64,000 nucleotides of DNA from an uncultured Treponema sp. (GTDB lineage Bacteria > Spirochaetota > Spirochaetia > Treponematales > Treponemataceae), in NCBI RefSeq assembly GCF_934725225.1, contig NZ_CAKVAM010000003.1, forward strand, positions 248,001 to 312,000, written 5' to 3'. Each line of letters opens with the position of its first letter. Position 1 is the stretch's first letter. Both the position numbers and the translations under genes were made by a program. Under the pieces are notes generated by a model. The model was not told where the DNA came from, made no database searches, and saw nothing but the letters and a program-made list of their open reading frames with translations. Shown here in pieces: positions 63,004 through 64,000 of this stretch.

Positions 63004-64000
63004 ATGACAAAAAATCTAAACACACAAACTGGAAAATATCGTTCAGTAATTTCCGTAGACAAAGAAAAATGCGTAAACTGCCAAAGGTGCATTGCGGTGT
63101 GTCCTGTAAAAATGTGCAACAACGGAGCTGGAGACCACGTTGCATTTGACGAAAAACTTTGCATAGGTTGCGGCTCTTGCATTGAAGCCTGCACTCACGG
63201 CGCAAGAAAAGGAATTGACGACGCAGAACTTTTCTTTGAATCTCTTAAAAAAGGTGAAAAAATCGTGGCGATTGTTGCGCCTGCCGCAATTGTTAGTTTC
63301 CGCGGAAAAGACCTTGAACTGAACGGATTTTTAAAGTCGCTTGGTGTGGAAGCTGTTTTTGATGTAAGTTTTGGCGCGGAGCTTACAACAAAATCTTATG
63401 TTGAATATATTAAAAACAAAAATCCAGATTGCGTAATTTCTCAGCCTTGTCCTGCCCTTGTTTCGTTTATTGAAACTTACCGCCCAGAACTCATAAAATA
63501 TCTTGCGCCTGCCGACAGCCCGATGCTTCACTGCGCAAAAATGATAAAAGAATTTTATACAAAATACAGCGGATATAAAATCGCGGCAATTTCGCCATGC
63601 TATGCAAAACGGCGTGAGTTCGACGAAACTGGAGTGTGCGACTACAACGTAACAATGCGCTCAATCCAGAAATATATGGAAGAAAAAAATCTTAAGCTCG
63701 ATTCATTTCCAAAAGTAGAATACGAAAATCCTGCCGCGGAACGTGGAGTTCTTTATTCAACTCCGGGCGGACTTATGAGAACCGCAGAACGCTTTGTTCC
63801 GGGCATTTCAGAAAAGACGCGTAAGATTGAAGGCAATCCAAAAGTTTTTCATTATCTTGCAAAATTTTCAGAAGCGAATAAAAACAAAAAGCCGTGCTTC
63901 ACTTTAGTTGACTGCCTTAACTGCGAAAACGGATGCAACGAAGGAGCCGGAACTACAAATAAGGGAATGCACCTTGACGAAATGGAATCTTTTGTAGAAA
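63004..64000 (+). CDS. Divergent [FeFe]-hydrogenase-like protein with 2x[4Fe-4S] ferredoxin domain (3' end outside window)
   Basis: At least 332 residues. Residues ~18-65 hold two [4Fe-4S] motifs (CVNCQRCIAVCP and CIGCGSCIEACT). The rest matches the large-subunit C-terminal domain of [FeFe] hydrogenases, but the H-cluster motifs differ: SQPCPALV in place of TSCCPxW, SPCYAKRREF in place of MPCxxKxxE, and DCLNCENGCNEGAGT in place of the ExMACxGGC form. This fits a sensory or otherwise non-standard hydrogenase; a PAS or other signalling domain may follow beyond the edge. Start chosen at ATG 63004, after the promoter above; the ribosome site is weak. Confidence 0.85.
   Translation, partial: MTKNLNTQTGKYRSVISVDKEKCVNCQRCIAVCPVKMCNNGAGDHVAFDEKLCIGCGSCIEACTHGARKGIDDAELFFESLKKGEKIVAIVAPAAIVSFRGKDLELNGFLKSLGVEAVFDVSFGAELTTKSYVEYIKNKNPDCVISQPCPALVSFIETYRPELIKYLAPADSPMLHCAKMIKEFYTKYSGYKIAAISPCYAKRREFDETGVCDYNVTMRSIQKYMEEKNLKLDSFPKVEYENPAAERGVLYSTPGGLMRTAERFVPGISEKTRKIEGNPKVFHYLAKFSEANKNKKPCFTLVDCLNCENGCNEGAGTTNKGMHLDEMESFVE

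Noticed and set aside
1..64000. CRISPR arrays, rRNA genes, prophage or full insertion sequences
   Set aside because: No regularly spaced direct repeats, rRNA sequence, phage structural genes or transposase genes were seen.

Overview
The window looks like the chromosome of a non-pallidum Treponema, probably a host-associated (gut or rumen type) spirochaete. The evidence is mixed. By eye the DNA is AT-rich, and most start sites carry a clear Shine-Dalgarno sequence. It encodes a fused CTP:2-aminoethylphosphonate cytidylyltransferase/AEP transaminase of the kind known from T. denticola. It also has treponeme-style hypothetical proteins (a DUF5312-like protein and large exported proteins), an arginine pathway that T. 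pallidum lacks, and sugar ABC uptake. The genus is an inference; no 16S gene is present. No gene-free gap exceeds 300 bases. There are no rRNAs, CRISPR arrays, prophages or complete insertion sequences.

Region 1 (0-16.9 kb) reads as a cell-surface phosphopolymer locus. Two paralogous proteins join a YidC/Oxa1-like membrane domain to an extracytoplasmic alkaline-phosphatase-superfamily domain of the sulfatase/phosphoglycerol-transferase type. They flank a membrane-anchored CDP-glycerol glycerophosphotransferase-like enzyme. The second paralog is split exactly at a run of nine C; one extra C restores the full frame, so it may be phase variable. Two divergent units follow. One (leftward) encodes an HTH-LicC-like nucleotidyltransferase and an ABC importer of the iron/2-aminoethylphosphonate type. 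The other (rightward) makes 2-aminoethylphosphonate from PEP and activates it with CTP (PEP mutase, phosphonopyruvate decarboxylase, PntC-AEPT fusion). Two inverted copies of a hairpin-rich dispersed repeat bracket the last two genes.

Region 2 (17-32 kb) is mostly housekeeping: an unrecognised protein, RNase Y, galactokinase, the rpsP-khpA-rimM-trmD-rplS operon, FliK/FlhB-like YlqG-YlqH, YraN, two small conserved-looking proteins, tRNA-Leu(UAA), TatD, Pgi and a large exported protein. It ends with ArgR, which has its own ARG box.

Region 3 (32-46 kb) holds MutS2, a HAD phosphatase, a zinc/manganese ABC transporter, and an iron-alcohol-dehydrogenase homologue that has lost all its metal ligands. 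Then come an O-methyltransferase fused to a degenerate kinase-like domain, PrmC, RF1, a RamA/RACo-like ASKHA ATPase, a two-subunit chromate-type transporter and TpiA.

Region 4 (46-54.3 kb) is accessory. It has a FIST sensor gene next to a soluble methyl-accepting protein, both unusually GC-rich by eye, and a LacI-controlled sugar uptake and GH30 cluster. In that cluster one permease and the glycosidase carry three in-frame stop codons without any frameshift.

Region 5 (54.3-64 kb) has argG, pgeF, a DUF5312-like gene and a TPR protein, then the argJ-argB-argD operon and the start of a divergent [FeFe]-hydrogenase-like ferredoxin protein. ArgR-type boxes precede argR and argG, with a weaker one before argJ, which points to one arginine regulon; argC is not in the window.
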